In this document: positions 1 to 7,953 of the stretch, piece after piece
Layout: every line of letters begins with the position of its first letter
Position numbering within the stretch: the first letter of the stretch is position 1
NCBI GenBank assembly: GCA_016844415.1
Contig: JAENIX010000003.1
Coordinates: 1 to 13,123, forward strand
Reading direction: 5' to 3'
Length of the DNA: 13,123 nt
Source of the DNA: Actinomycetota bacterium
GTDB lineage: Bacteria; Desulfobacterota; Deferrimicrobia; Deferrimicrobiales; Deferrimicrobiaceae
Translations under genes and position numbers: made by a program
Notes under the pieces: model-generated
What the model was told of the DNA's origin: nothing
Database searches by the model: none
Seen by the model: only the letters and a program-made list of their open reading frames with translations

Positions 1-83
1 TGTTCGCCCTGATCGACGGAACGGTCCAGTTCCAGCGGTTCGGCAAGGACCGCAAGAGGGTGTCCGTCCTCGCCCTTTCCTAG
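1..83 (+). CDS. rpmA: 50S ribosomal protein L27, C-terminal fragment
   Basis: Only the last 26 codons are present, read from base 3 to the TAG at 81-83; the gene begins before the window. The visible residues FALIDGTVQF and FGKDRKRVSV match the end of L27, where a 'LFA..DG.V.F...G..R..VSV' pattern is standard. L27 is a large-subunit protein near the peptidyl-transferase centre. The stop lies 16 bases before obgE, and rpmA-obgE adjacency is a common bacterial arrangement (known from the families), which supports the assignment despite the short fragment. The promoter of this operon must lie upstream of the window. Confidence 0.9.
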   Translation, partial: FALIDGTVQFQRFGKDRKRVSVLALS

Positions 84-99
84 AATCCCTTAAGTCTTC

Positions 100-1110
100 A
101 TGCACTTCATCGACGAGGCCGCCATCACCGTCCGCGCGGGAGACGGCGGCCGGGGTTGCTCCAGCTTCCGGAGGGAGAAATTCGTCCCGCGGGGCGGGCC
201 CGACGGCGGCAACGGCGGCAACGGCGGAAGCGTCATCCTCAAGGTAAGCCTCCACCTTTCCACCCTGCTCGACTTCCGGTACCGGAGAATTTTCAAGGCA
301 AAGCGCGGCCAGCACGGAATGGGGAAGAAAATGCACGGGAAGAACTCCCCCGACCTGGTCATCCCCGTCCCCCCGGGGACCCTCGTGTACGACGACGACT
401 CCGGAACGCTCCTAGCCGACCTCACGAAGCCGGAAGCCACGCTGGTCGCAGCCTCCGGCGGACGCGGGGGGCGCGGAAACGCCGTCTTTGTTTCCTCTGT
501 CCGGCAGGCGCCCGACCGCGCAGACCCCGGGAAACCCGGCGGGGAGCGCAGGCTCCGGCTGTCGCTCAAGCTTATCGCGAACATCGGGCTTGTCGGGCTT
601 CCGAACGCCGGGAAGTCGACGCTCCTGTCGCGTATTTCCCGTGCAAGGCCGAAGATCGCCGATTACCCCTTCACTACCCTTTCACCGGTCCTGGGGGTTG
701 TGCTGCACCGGGAAGAGGAATTCGTGGTGGCGGACCTGCCGGGGCTCATCGAGGGGGCTCATCTCGGAGCGGGCCTGGGGCACCGGTTCCTCAAGCATGC
801 CGAGCGCACGGAAGGGCTCGTCCACGTGCTGGACGCCTCCCATCCCCCGGAGAAGATCGCGGAGGCGTTCAGGATAGTCCAAGACGAGATGGAGAGGTTC
901 CGTCCCGCGCTCGCGCGCAGGCCGACGCTCCTCGCCTTCAACAAGACGGACCTGACCGGCGCCCGGGAATCCGGGGAGAAGGCAAGGGCGTTGTTGAATT
1001 TCCCGGAGGGGGATGCCTATTATATTTCGGCGGCCACGGGCCGCGGGATCCCGGCCCTCCTTGACGGGCTGCTGAAACTCAGGAAGACGAGGGCGTCGGA
1101 TGCAGGATGA
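100..1110 (+). CDS. obgE: Obg family GTPase ObgE/CgtA
   Basis: 336 residues. The N-terminal Obg fold (about 1-158) is rich in glycine, with tandem GGN/GG repeats near residues 33-43 and again near 119-125. A GTPase domain follows: G1 GLPNAGKST (166-174), G3 DLPGLIEGA (212-220), G4 NKTD (281-284) and a G5-like SAA near 309. Obg proteins act in 50S ribosome maturation and stress or ppGpp signalling (family knowledge). The protein stops soon after the G domain and lacks the acidic C-terminal tail of the 390-residue E. coli protein, which is common outside the gammaproteobacteria. No good ribosome-binding site precedes the ATG, so initiation may depend on coupling to rpmA. The gene overlaps proB by 11 bases. 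Confidence 0.97.
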   Translation: MHFIDEAAITVRAGDGGRGCSSFRREKFVPRGGPDGGNGGNGGSVILKVSLHLSTLLDFRYRRIFKAKRGQHGMGKKMHGKNSPDLVIPVPPGTLVYDDDSGTLLADLTKPEATLVAASGGRGGRGNAVFVSSVRQAPDRADPGKPGGERRLRLSLKLIANIGLVGLPNAGKSTLLSRISRARPKIADYPFTTLSPVLGVVLHREEEFVVADLPGLIEGAHLGAGLGHRFLKHAERTEGLVHVLDASHPPEKIAEAFRIVQDEMERFRPALARRPTLLAFNKTDLTGARESGEKARALLNFPEGDAYYISAATGRGIPALLDGLLKLRKTRASDAG

Positions 1111-2269
1111 ACGCACGATACGACGAGCCGAATTCATCGCTTCATGGAAGATCCGCCGGATAATCGTCAAGCTTGGCAGCGGCACCTTGACCGATGCCTC
1201 GCTTGGGCTGCGCGAGCAGACGATCCGCTCCCTCGCGGAGCAGGTCGCGAAGATACGGAAAGACCGCGGTATCGACGTCGTGGTCGTGACTTCCGGAGCC
1301 ATCGCCGCCGGCAGGAAAAAGCTCGGGATGACCGACCGCCCCCGGACGATCGCCCTGAAGCAGGCCGCCGCCGCCGTCGGCCAGACGACCCTTATGCGCG
1401 CCTACGAGAGGGCGTTCGAGCGGCGGGATCTCATGGTGGGGCAGCTGCTCCTCACCCACGAGGATTTCGAGAACCGGGAACGCTACCTCAACGCGAAGAA
1501 CACGCTGGAGGCCCTTCTCTCCCGCGGCATCGTGCCGATCATCAACGAGAACGACACTGTTGCCACCGAGGAGATACGCCTCGGGGACAACGATCATCTC
1601 GCCGCGCTGGTGACACAGCTGATGGGTGCGGACCTGCTGCTGTTGCTTACGGACAGCGGCGGGCTTTACACGCGCGATCCAAATAGGTATTCCGACGCTC
1701 AGCGGATACCCCTTCTTTCAAGGGTCGACGAGGAGCTGGTCAGGGAGGCCGGAGGCAGGCGGAGCGGCTCGTCCGGAACAGGCGGCATGGGATCGAAGCT
1801 TCTCGCCGCCCGGGTCGTAACGGATTGGGGCACTCCCGTGGTGATCGCCGACGGTCTGTCCCGCCGTTCGATCCTTGACGTCCTCGACGGGAAGGAGACA
1901 GGCACGTTGATCCTGCCCCGGCGGTCCGCCAGGGCGCCCAGCCGGAAGATGTGGATCGCGCACGCCCGGCAGCCGCACGGCACGATCCTCGTGGACGACG
2001 GCGCGAAGAAGGTGCTCATGGATGGAGGAAAAAGCCTTCTCCCCGCGGGGATAATCGGAGCCACCGGAACGTTCCGCAAGGGCGACTCGGTTTCCATAGG
2101 CGACCGGAAGGGCCGCGTCTTCGCCCGGGGGATCGTTTCCTGGTCCCGCGAGGAGGTGGACCGCGGCATGGGACGTAAAAGCGCGGAGGTCCTTTCGATC
2201 CTCGGCCCGGGCATGACGGCTGAAGTCGTCCATCGCGACAACCTGACCATTTTGAAGGCGGCGACATGA
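1100..2269 (+). CDS. proB: glutamate 5-kinase
   Basis: 389 residues. It phosphorylates L-glutamate with ATP to gamma-glutamyl phosphate, the first step of proline synthesis, in the cytoplasm. The amino-acid kinase domain shows KLGSGTL (24-30), TSGAIAAGR (64-72), INENDTV (148-154), GDND (162-165) and GTGGMGSK (226-233). A C-terminal PUA domain covers roughly 292-375, giving the long form of the enzyme. The ATG lies inside the end of obgE, preceded by a GAGG-type site. No other start codon occurs before the conserved kinase motif, so this start is likely right despite an N-terminal lead of about 16 residues. It shares an ATGA overlap with proA, the next enzyme of the pathway, implying translational coupling. 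Confidence 0.97.
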   Translation: MQDERTIRRAEFIASWKIRRIIVKLGSGTLTDASLGLREQTIRSLAEQVAKIRKDRGIDVVVVTSGAIAAGRKKLGMTDRPRTIALKQAAAAVGQTTLMRAYERAFERRDLMVGQLLLTHEDFENRERYLNAKNTLEALLSRGIVPIINENDTVATEEIRLGDNDHLAALVTQLMGADLLLLLTDSGGLYTRDPNRYSDAQRIPLLSRVDEELVREAGGRRSGSSGTGGMGSKLLAARVVTDWGTPVVIADGLSRRSILDVLDGKETGTLILPRRSARAPSRKMWIAHARQPHGTILVDDGAKKVLMDGGKSLLPAGIIGATGTFRKGDSVSIGDRKGRVFARGIVSWSREEVDRGMGRKSAEVLSILGPGMTAEVVHRDNLTILKAAT

Positions 2270-3528
2270 GGACGACCGTAAAGGACAGCGTGGATGCGGT
2301 CTGCCGCGCGGCTAAAGCGGCGGCGGCGGCGATCGCGCGGGCGGACTCGGCGAGGAAGAACGCGGCGCTCGCCGGCATGGCGACGGGGCTGCGCGGCCGG
2401 TCGGATTGGCTTAAAGGAGAGAACCGCAAGGACATGGAGGCGGGGAAGGCCAAGGGGCTCTCCCCCGCCATGCTGGACCGGCTCCTTCTTACCGATGCGC
2501 GGATCCGGCAGATGGCGGACGGGATAGAAGAGGTGATCGCCCTGCCCGACCCCGTCGGAGAGGTCCTGAAGATGCGGAGGAGGCCCAACGGATTGATGGT
2601 CGGCCGGATGCGCATCCCCCTTGGCGTCATCGGAATAATCTACGAATCCCGGCCCAACGTGACGGCGGACGCGGCGGCGCTATGCGTCAAGTCGGGGAAC
2701 TCAGTCGTCCTGCGCGGCGGCTCGGAGGCGATCCATTCCAACACCGCCATCGCGCAGATCCTGAGAGATGCGCTTTCCGCGAACGCCCTTCCGGCCGACG
2801 CCGTGTCGGTCCTTTCGATGACCGACCGGTCGGCCATCGACGTGATGCTCGCGGCGGAGGACTTCATAGACCTCATCATCCCCCGCGGAGGCGAGGGGCT
2901 TATCCGCAGCGTGGCCGAGAAGTCCCGGATCCCGGTGATCAAGCACTACAAGGGGGTCTGCCACATCTTCGTGGACGAGGACGCCGACTTTCGGCAGGCC
3001 GTCTCCCTCTGCGTCAACGCGAAGGTGCAGAGGCCCGGCGTCTGCAACGCCATGGAGACGCTCCTCGTGCACGAGAAGGCCGCACAGGGGTTTCTTCCGA
3101 TGGTCGCAGCCGAGCTTACGAAACACGGCGTGGAGCTCCGCGGCTGCCCCGAGACGGTGCGCCTCGTCCCCCAGGCGAAGCCCGCAACGGAGGAGGACTG
3201 GGGTACGGAATACCTCGACCTGATCCTCGCTGTTCGCGTGGTCGGGTCGATGGACGCCGCCATGGACCATATCCGCCGCTACGGATCGCTGCACACAGAG
3301 GCGATCGTCACGAGGGACCATGCCCGGGCGATGCGGTTCGTGCGCGAGGTGGACTCGTCCCTTGTGCTCGTAAACGCCTCCACGCGATTCAACGACGGCT
3401 TCCAGCTAGGCCTGGGCGCCGAGATCGGGATCAGCACCACGAAGATCCACGCCTTCGGCCCGATGGGCCTCGAGGAGCTCACGACGACAAAATTCATAGC
3501 CTTCGGGGACGGACAGGTCCGGGAATAA
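2266..3528 (+). CDS. proA: glutamate-5-semialdehyde dehydrogenase (gamma-glutamyl phosphate reductase)
   Basis: 420 residues, close to the usual length of about 417. It reduces gamma-glutamyl phosphate with NADPH to glutamate semialdehyde, which cyclises towards proline; it follows ProB in the pathway. The aldehyde-dehydrogenase fold is complete: the catalytic cysteine is C260 in [15 protein letters not shown], and the conserved [18 protein letters not shown] and LILPRGG-like (here [10 protein letters not shown]) segments are present, as is the C-terminal [17 protein letters not shown] block. The start codon overlaps the proB stop as ATGA. Its TAA is followed directly by the GTG of nadD with no spacer. 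No defects seen. Confidence 0.97.
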   Translation: MRTTVKDSVDAVCRAAKAAAAAIARADSARKNAALAGMATGLRGRSDWLKGENRKDMEAGKAKGLSPAMLDRLLLTDARIRQMADGIEEVIALPDPVGEVLKMRRRPNGLMVGRMRIPLGVIGIIYESRPNVTADAAALCVKSGNSVVLRGGSEAIHSNTAIAQILRDALSANALPADAVSVLSMTDRSAIDVMLAAEDFIDLIIPRGGEGLIRSVAEKSRIPVIKHYKGVCHIFVDEDADFRQAVSLCVNAKVQRPGVCNAMETLLVHEKAAQGFLPMVAAELTKHGVELRGCPETVRLVPQAKPATEEDWGTEYLDLILAVRVVGSMDAAMDHIRRYGSLHTEAIVTRDHARAMRFVREVDSSLVLVNASTRFNDGFQLGLGAEIGISTTKIHAFGPMGLEELTTTKFIAFGDGQVRE

Positions 3529-4212
3529 GTGGAACCATCGCGGACAGCGGCGGCGCTCTTCGGCGGCACCTTCGATCCGTTCCACAACGGACATCTGCGA
3601 ATGGCGCTGGAAGTGAAGGAGGCGCTGGGGCTGCCGCGGGTCGTGCTCCTGCCGTCGCACCAGCCCCCTCACAAGCCGAGACAGCCGGTGACCGACGCCA
3701 GGCACAGGCTGGCCATGGTCGCCGCCGCGGTTGCCGGCCTTCCGGGGATGGAAGGATCAGACCTTGAGATCCGGCGCGGCGGAGAATCCTACTCGCTCCT
3801 GACCGTCATGGACTTCCAGCGCGCCGAGCCGTCCACGGAGTTCCTCTTCGTGATCGGGGCCGACGCCTTCGCCGAGATCCCGACCTGGTACCGGTACGAG
3901 GAACTCCTTCAGGCGTGCGACTTCATCCTCCTCCCCCGTGGTGGCGCGGAAGGCGGGCCCGTCGTGCCGGCAGGCATGCGTATTGAAAAAGAGGAGCCGC
4001 ATTGCTATAGTTGGGACGGGGAAAGTTACCGCATCCCCGGCGGCAGAAGGATTTTATGCCCTTCGCTGCCGGCCCTGGAGATATCCTCGAGCTCCATCAG
4101 AGAGAAAGTCCGGAAGGGTAAGTGCATCCGGGGGCTCGTACCGCCGGAAGTGGAGAGGTATATTTTCGAACACGGGCTATATCTCGAGCCCGGGGAGGGA
4201 AGACAACCATAG
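3529..4212 (+). CDS. nadD: nicotinate-nucleotide adenylyltransferase
   Basis: 227 residues. It joins nicotinate mononucleotide and ATP to make deamido-NAD in the NAD synthesis pathway. The nucleotidyltransferase signature GGTFDPFHNGH is at 12-22, PPHK at 46-49, GADAFAEIPTWYR near 110-122, and the ISSSSIREKVRKGK loop (the ISSTxIR motif of the family) at 185-198. The end VPPEVERYIFEHGLY is typical. The start is GTG, directly abutting the proA stop; no ATG lies before the nucleotide-binding motif, so GTG is the only sensible choice. A GGGA stretch inside the end of proA may serve as ribosome-binding site. NAD synthesis followed by rsfS is a widespread gene order. Confidence 0.96.
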   Translation: MEPSRTAAALFGGTFDPFHNGHLRMALEVKEALGLPRVVLLPSHQPPHKPRQPVTDARHRLAMVAAAVAGLPGMEGSDLEIRRGGESYSLLTVMDFQRAEPSTEFLFVIGADAFAEIPTWYRYEELLQACDFILLPRGGAEGGPVVPAGMRIEKEEPHCYSWDGESYRIPGGRRILCPSLPALEISSSSIREKVRKGKCIRGLVPPEVERYIFEHGLYLEPGEGRQP

Positions 4213-4565
4213 CGACAGGGACTAAGGAAACGCTTCTCCGGTGCGCGCGGCTGGCCCAGGAAAAGAAGGCCGCAGACGTCCGCGCGCTGGATGTCCGGGA
4301 TTGTGCCTCCTTCACCGACTATTTCCTCCTATGCTCGGGCACCTCCGACCGGCAGGTCACCGCCGTCGCCCATCACATCGAGGAGTCGCTGAAAAAGGAA
4401 GGGGTGCGTCCGCTCGGTCTCGAGGGGATCCGCGAAGGACGCTGGGCCCTCCTGGACTACGGCGACTTCGTCGTGCACGTCTTCCTTTCCAGCGTGAGGG
4501 ACTTCTACAACTTCGATCGGCTGTGGGGATCTGCCCCCGAAGTCCCCCTCCCCGAGGAGCGATAA
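4122..4565 (+). CDS. rsfS: ribosomal silencing factor RsfS
   Basis: RsfS binds L14 on the large subunit and blocks subunit joining when nutrients are short (family knowledge). Hallmarks are LAQEKKAADVRALDVRD, FTDYFLLCSGTSDRQV, the GREGRW-like GIREGRWALLDYGDFVVHVF and the DFYNFDRLW end. The only canonical in-frame start is the GTG at 4122. It would overlap nadD by 91 bases and add about 29 residues that look unlike any RsfS N-terminus. The family-like sequence begins at about 4209, where the codon is ATA within ATAG, overlapping the nadD stop; a GGGGAGG run at 4192-4198 lies about ten bases before it. The ATA start is the better biological guess (118 residues, normal length). Coordinates here use the GTG because it is the only standard start. 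Confidence 0.92.
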   Translation: MHPGARTAGSGEVYFRTRAISRARGGKTTIATGTKETLLRCARLAQEKKAADVRALDVRDCASFTDYFLLCSGTSDRQVTAVAHHIEESLKKEGVRPLGLEGIREGRWALLDYGDFVVHVFLSSVRDFYNFDRLWGSAPEVPLPEER

Positions 4566-4583
4566 CCCGGAGGAACCCTGCTC

Positions 4584-5915
4584 ATGGCCGTCCGCCTGCT
4601 CTTCCTGCTCTTCGTCGTCATCCTGGTCGGCTTTGCCTACATCTCCCTGCTCAACGGCCAGCACATCCCGTTCTTTTACTCCGCCAAGGGGCAGATGGAC
4701 GTCACGGTAGCCGAACTCGCCATCCTTTCCTTCTCGCTGGGTGCGGCGATCGTGATTCTGGGCACGCTGGTGAAGGACGTGACCCTTGCCTCGAAGAACT
4801 GGAAGGAACGAAGGGAGAAGCAGCGCAGGGAGGCCGCGCGAGCCCGCGTGGCGAAGGCGCAGGAGCTGTCCCAGAAGGGGATGCTCGACGACGCGGCGAA
4901 GGAGCTGGAACGAAGCCTTTCCGTGAATCCGGACGACCGCGAGGCCCTCGATCTCCTATCTTCCGTCGAGTCGGAGCGTGGTAACTCCCTTGAGGCCGTG
5001 AAGGCCCTGACGAGACTCAAGCAGCTCGATCCATCCGACCTGTCCGTCTTCTTCCGGCTTGCCGCCCTCTACCGGCGGATGAACGACCTGGACAACGCGC
5101 TTTCGCTCCTCAAGGCCATCGAGGACGCCGAGGGGGAAAACCCGCGCGCCTGGGAGGGCTTGCGGGACATACACATCCTCCGCAACGAAATGGTGCCCGC
5201 GTACGCAATGCAGAAGAAGATCATGAAGCACAAGGGAAAGTCCGCGACCCCAAGGGACCAGGAGTTCTTCGACGCCCTTCGATACGAGAAGGCGGTCGCG
5301 AGGATGGCGGAAGGAAAGACCGACGACGCGGAAAGGAGACTCCGGGATCTTGTCAGGGACCACCCGCTGCTGTGCGCTCCCTATATCGCCCTTTCCGAGC
5401 GGATGCGGTCGCGCGGCGGAATCAAGGAGGCCACAGACCTCCTCCTGAGGGGCTACCGCGCGACCCGGAATGCGGTTTTCCTGATCAAGCTGGAGGACCT
5501 CGGAGTCGAGACGGAAAATCCGCAATCGGTGATCGGGGTCTACACGGACCTGCTGCAGGAGGTCCCCTCCGACTTCGACGCCAATCTCTTCATGGGGAAG
5601 TTTTTCCTGCGCCTTGAGATGAACGACGAAGCGGTGGAACAGTTGTTGAAGGCGGAATCGCTTGAGCCTGAGCGGGAATCGGTCCACATCCTCCTCGCGG
5701 AGGCGCTCCGGCGGAGGGGCCGCTATGAATCCGCCTGCCAGCATTACCAGCGAGCCTTCGCCTACAAGCGGCGCTATCTCATCCCCTTCCGCTGCGGGGA
5801 ATGCGGGAAGCCCACGATCAAGTGGGCCCCCAGGTGTCCCGACTGCGGCGCCTGGAACAGCTATGTCATCGATCACGGGACGCGGGAGTTCGCCTCCTCC
5901 GCTTCCATCCGGTGA
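4584..5915 (+). CDS. lapB: LapA-LapB-like fusion: membrane-anchored TPR protein with rubredoxin-type zinc ribbon
   Basis: 443 residues. Residues 1-64 hold two hydrophobic segments (about 4-22 and 43-63) separated by a short loop with NGQHIPFFY, followed by a basic helical stretch (70-90). This is the layout of LapA (DUF1049). Residues about 90-390 are TPR-like helical repeats, and 404-421 form a CxxC-x10-CxxC metal site (C404, C407, C418, C421) with CGAWNSY after it, as in LapB/YciM. In E. coli, LapA and LapB are separate inner-membrane proteins; LapB steers FtsH to degrade LpxC and so limits LPS synthesis. Here both appear in one chain, replacing LapB's own single anchor. A CGGAGGA site precedes the ATG by about ten bases. 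Function is inferred by domain layout; a generic TPR protein is the alternative. Confidence 0.82.
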   Translation: MAVRLLFLLFVVILVGFAYISLLNGQHIPFFYSAKGQMDVTVAELAILSFSLGAAIVILGTLVKDVTLASKNWKERREKQRREAARARVAKAQELSQKGMLDDAAKELERSLSVNPDDREALDLLSSVESERGNSLEAVKALTRLKQLDPSDLSVFFRLAALYRRMNDLDNALSLLKAIEDAEGENPRAWEGLRDIHILRNEMVPAYAMQKKIMKHKGKSATPRDQEFFDALRYEKAVARMAEGKTDDAERRLRDLVRDHPLLCAPYIALSERMRSRGGIKEATDLLLRGYRATRNAVFLIKLEDLGVETENPQSVIGVYTDLLQEVPSDFDANLFMGKFFLRLEMNDEAVEQLLKAESLEPERESVHILLAEALRRRGRYESACQHYQRAFAYKRRYLIPFRCGECGKPTIKWAPRCPDCGAWNSYVIDHGTREFASSASIR

Positions 5916-6663
5916 CGCGGGGACAGGGCCGGACGAACCGATTCACCGCCGTGCATTCCGGGAGTTCCTGACCGGGTTCCGCCACTTCGGCGCTCTGTTC
6001 CCGCTCCGGCAGGCGGATTTTTCCGCCGCATCCGTCCGGAGCTGGGCCGCCCACGTCGGACAGGAGTGTCCATCCTGCGGCGGATTCATACGACACGCGT
6101 CCTGTCCCGGCATCACTGTGCGATGCGCCGCCTGCGTGGCCTCACCCCCCTTCTATACCGCGCGGTCCCTGTTCGCATACGAGGGACGCGTACGCGAGGT
6201 GATCCGAGCGGCGAAGTACGGACGCGGCGCCCTGCCCGCCGGACTCCTGGCGGAACGACTGCTGGAAGCTATTCGGGGCCGGTGGTCCGACCGCTTTCCG
6301 GACTGTTTCCGGCCGGTAGTCGTCCCCGTCCCGATCATGCCGCTGAAATATTTCCGGCGCGGGTTCAACCTTCCCGCTCTCGTGGGATCCGCGCTCGCGC
6401 GCGGCGCCAACTGGCAGTTCGCGCCGCGGATGCTGCAGAGGGCCGGTGGAAATACGCCACAGGCGGGCCTGCCGCTCGCGGACAGGGAGGAAAACGTGCG
6501 AGGCGCATTCACGGTCCCGGCGGAACTTCACGCACCGCCCGGCGTCCTTCTCCTGGACGACGTCTACACTTCCGGCGCCACCGCGAAGGCCTGCGCCCTC
6601 GCCTTGAAAACGGCGGGGGCCGGGCATATAGTAGTGCTGACGGTGGCGCGCGCCGTCCCTTGA
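5863..6663 (+). CDS. comF: ComF family phosphoribosyltransferase-like protein
   Basis: 266 residues from the ATG at 5863, which overlaps the lapAB-like gene by 53 bases; no ATG, GTG or TTG follows before the conserved part, and the open frame also runs further upstream. An N-terminal zinc-type knuckle has CPSC (C69, C72) and CAAC (C88, C91). After it come LFAYEGRVREVIRAAKYG and VPVPIMPLKYFRRGFN, both typical of ComF, and the PRPP-binding motif VLLLDDVYTSGAT (228-240). ComF proteins are needed for DNA uptake in naturally competent bacteria, but the family is also widespread in species not known to be competent, and no other competence gene is visible here. The first 50 residues are not conserved-looking, so the exact start is less certain than the rest. 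Confidence 0.88.
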   Translation: MSSITGRGSSPPPLPSGDAGTGPDEPIHRRAFREFLTGFRHFGALFPLRQADFSAASVRSWAAHVGQECPSCGGFIRHASCPGITVRCAACVASPPFYTARSLFAYEGRVREVIRAAKYGRGALPAGLLAERLLEAIRGRWSDRFPDCFRPVVVPVPIMPLKYFRRGFNLPALVGSALARGANWQFAPRMLQRAGGNTPQAGLPLADREENVRGAFTVPAELHAPPGVLLLDDVYTSGATAKACALALKTAGAGHIVVLTVARAVP

Positions 6664-6685
6664 TCCGTCCTGCACAGGAGACACC

Positions 6686-7489
6686 ATGATTCGTCCGTTC
6701 AAGGCCGCCGCCCTGCAGTTCCGCATCGACATGGGAGACGTCGACGCGAACGCGGTGCGGGCGTTCGCTCTTTTACGGCAAGCCGCCAAACAGGGGGCGT
6801 CTCTCGCCGTGCTCCCGGAAATGTGGAGCACAGGATTCGCCTACGACCGTCTGGCCGTCCTGTCCGACTCCACCCCGGAGATTCTGCGCAGCCTGTGCAA
6901 GTTCGCCTCGGGCAAGCGGATGGCGATCGCCGGTTCGCTCCCCGAGCGGACCGGGAGATCCGTCAGCAACACGCTGTACGTCATCGACCGGAAAGGCGCG
7001 ATCGCCGGGCAGTACCGGAAGGCGCACCTGTTCCAGCCTTCCGACGAGCACCTTCACTTCCGGAGAGGGACCGCCGCCGAAGTGGTGCGCACCGATCTCG
7101 GGAACATCGGGCCGCTGATCTGCTACGATCTCAGGTTCCCCGAGATCTCGCGGAAATATTTCCTGGAGGATGCCGACCTTCTATGCGTGAGCGCGCAGTG
7201 GCCCTCCATCCGGAAAGGCCACTGGGAGCTGCTCAATACGGCGCGGGCGGTGGAGAACCAGCTCTTCGTCGTGGCTGCCAACGCCGTCGGGACATCGGGC
7301 AGCTTCAGGTTCTCCGGCGGGTCGATGATAATGTCTCCCCTCGGCGAGAGGCTGGCGTTCGGCGGCGATGAGGAGGGGCTGGCTACGGCGGTGGTAGATC
7401 TCTCCAAGGCCGTAGAATTCCGAAGGAGGATACCGTGCGCGCTGGACCGGAACGTTCGCGCATACAGGCCGACCCGGCGAAAAAGATAA
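6686..7489 (+). CDS. nitrilase-superfamily carbon-nitrogen hydrolase (omega-amidase-like)
   Basis: 267 residues, the normal size for a single-domain member. The catalytic triad is visible: E45 in LPEMWSTGF, K112 in YRKAHLF and C146 in LICYDLRFPEI. The CYDLRFPEI context resembles the Nit2/YafV group, which hydrolyse 2-oxoglutaramate and similar omega-amides in metabolite repair; other amidase substrates cannot be excluded. The protein is cytoplasmic, with no signal peptide. An AGGAG site at 6676-6680 lies five bases before the ATG, 22 bases after comF. The C-terminal part, IPCALDRNVRAYRP, still matches the family's usual 'IP...DRR...Y' ending although it is encoded in DNA that also encodes the start of rfaE2. 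Confidence 0.88.
   Translation: MIRPFKAAALQFRIDMGDVDANAVRAFALLRQAAKQGASLAVLPEMWSTGFAYDRLAVLSDSTPEILRSLCKFASGKRMAIAGSLPERTGRSVSNTLYVIDRKGAIAGQYRKAHLFQPSDEHLHFRRGTAAEVVRTDLGNIGPLICYDLRFPEISRKYFLEDADLLCVSAQWPSIRKGHWELLNTARAVENQLFVVAANAVGTSGSFRFSGGSMIMSPLGERLAFGGDEEGLATAVVDLSKAVEFRRRIPCALDRNVRAYRPTRRKR
7423..7429 (+). promoter_or_regulatory. ribosome-binding site AAGGAGG of rfaE2
   Basis: AAGGAGG lies five bases before the GTG at 7435 and entirely inside the nitrilase coding frame. It fixes the rfaE2 start and implies independent ribosome loading within the upstream gene. Confidence 0.75.
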
Positions 7490-7953
7490 TCGCCGCCGGG
7501 AAAACGGCATCCGTCTTCTCACGCCTCAGAAGAGAAGGGAAGCGGATCGTCTTCACCAACGGGTGCTTCGACATCCTACACGCGGGGCACGCTCAATACC
7601 TGCGCCAGGCGGCGGCGCTGGGCGACGTGCTGGTCGTCGGCGTGAACGGCGACGCCTCCGTGCGCAGGCTCAAGGGGAAAGGGCGCCCGGTCCAGGGAGA
7701 AGCGGACCGTGCATACCTGCTGGCGTCGCTTTCCTTCGTCTCCTACGTGGTCATCTTCAGGGAGGACACGCCGTCGGTCCTGATCGAGCGCGTGGCGCCG
7801 GACGTGCTGGTCAAGGGGGGGGACTGGAAAGGGAAGGCGATCGTCGGGGCCGATTTCGTGAAGGCGCGCGGCGGATCGGTGCGGACCCTGCGTTTCCTCG
7901 CCGGGAGGTCCACGACAGCCATTCTCCGCCGGGCGTCAGGAGTAGCGACTTAG
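7435..7953 (+). CDS. rfaE2: D-glycero-beta-D-manno-heptose 1-phosphate adenylyltransferase
   Basis: 172 residues. It transfers AMP to heptose-1-phosphate, making the ADP-heptose precursor of the LPS inner core. Motifs: GKRIVFTNGCFDILHAGH (about 35-52), with the HxGH of the cytidylyltransferase fold, and VLVKGGDWK (about 124-132). Only the adenylyltransferase half of E. coli HldE is present, so this is the stand-alone form; the kinase half (RfaE1) must be elsewhere. It starts at a GTG placed 55 bases before the end of the nitrilase gene, fixed by the AAGGAGG. The first 16 residues are not family-like, but conserved sequence begins soon after. It ends the plus-strand run, two bases from the convergent desulfurase gene, and its presence argues for an LPS-bearing envelope. 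Confidence 0.93.
   Translation: MRAGPERSRIQADPAKKIIAAGKTASVFSRLRREGKRIVFTNGCFDILHAGHAQYLRQAAALGDVLVVGVNGDASVRRLKGKGRPVQGEADRAYLLASLSFVSYVVIFREDTPSVLIERVAPDVLVKGGDWKGKAIVGADFVKARGGSVRTLRFLAGRSTTAILRRASGVAT

Noticed and set aside
206..231. Short GGCGGCAAC-type repeat as a repeat element
   Set aside because: It simply encodes the glycine-rich Obg fold, a family feature.
90..584. 164-codon open frame on the minus strand opposite obgE
   Set aside because: It mirrors the glycine-rich Obg domain; its product is low-complexity Pro/Arg/Ser sequence with no recognisable motif, as expected of an antisense shadow in GC-rich DNA.
2682..3767. 361-codon plus-strand open frame overlapping proA and nadD in another frame
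   Set aside because: Arg/Pro/Gly-rich frame shadow running across two well-supported genes.
4956..5876. 306-codon minus-strand open frame opposite the lapAB-like gene
   Set aside because: Long only because GC-rich DNA has few stops. The plus-strand frame has clear TPR and CxxC features, whereas this one has no domain.
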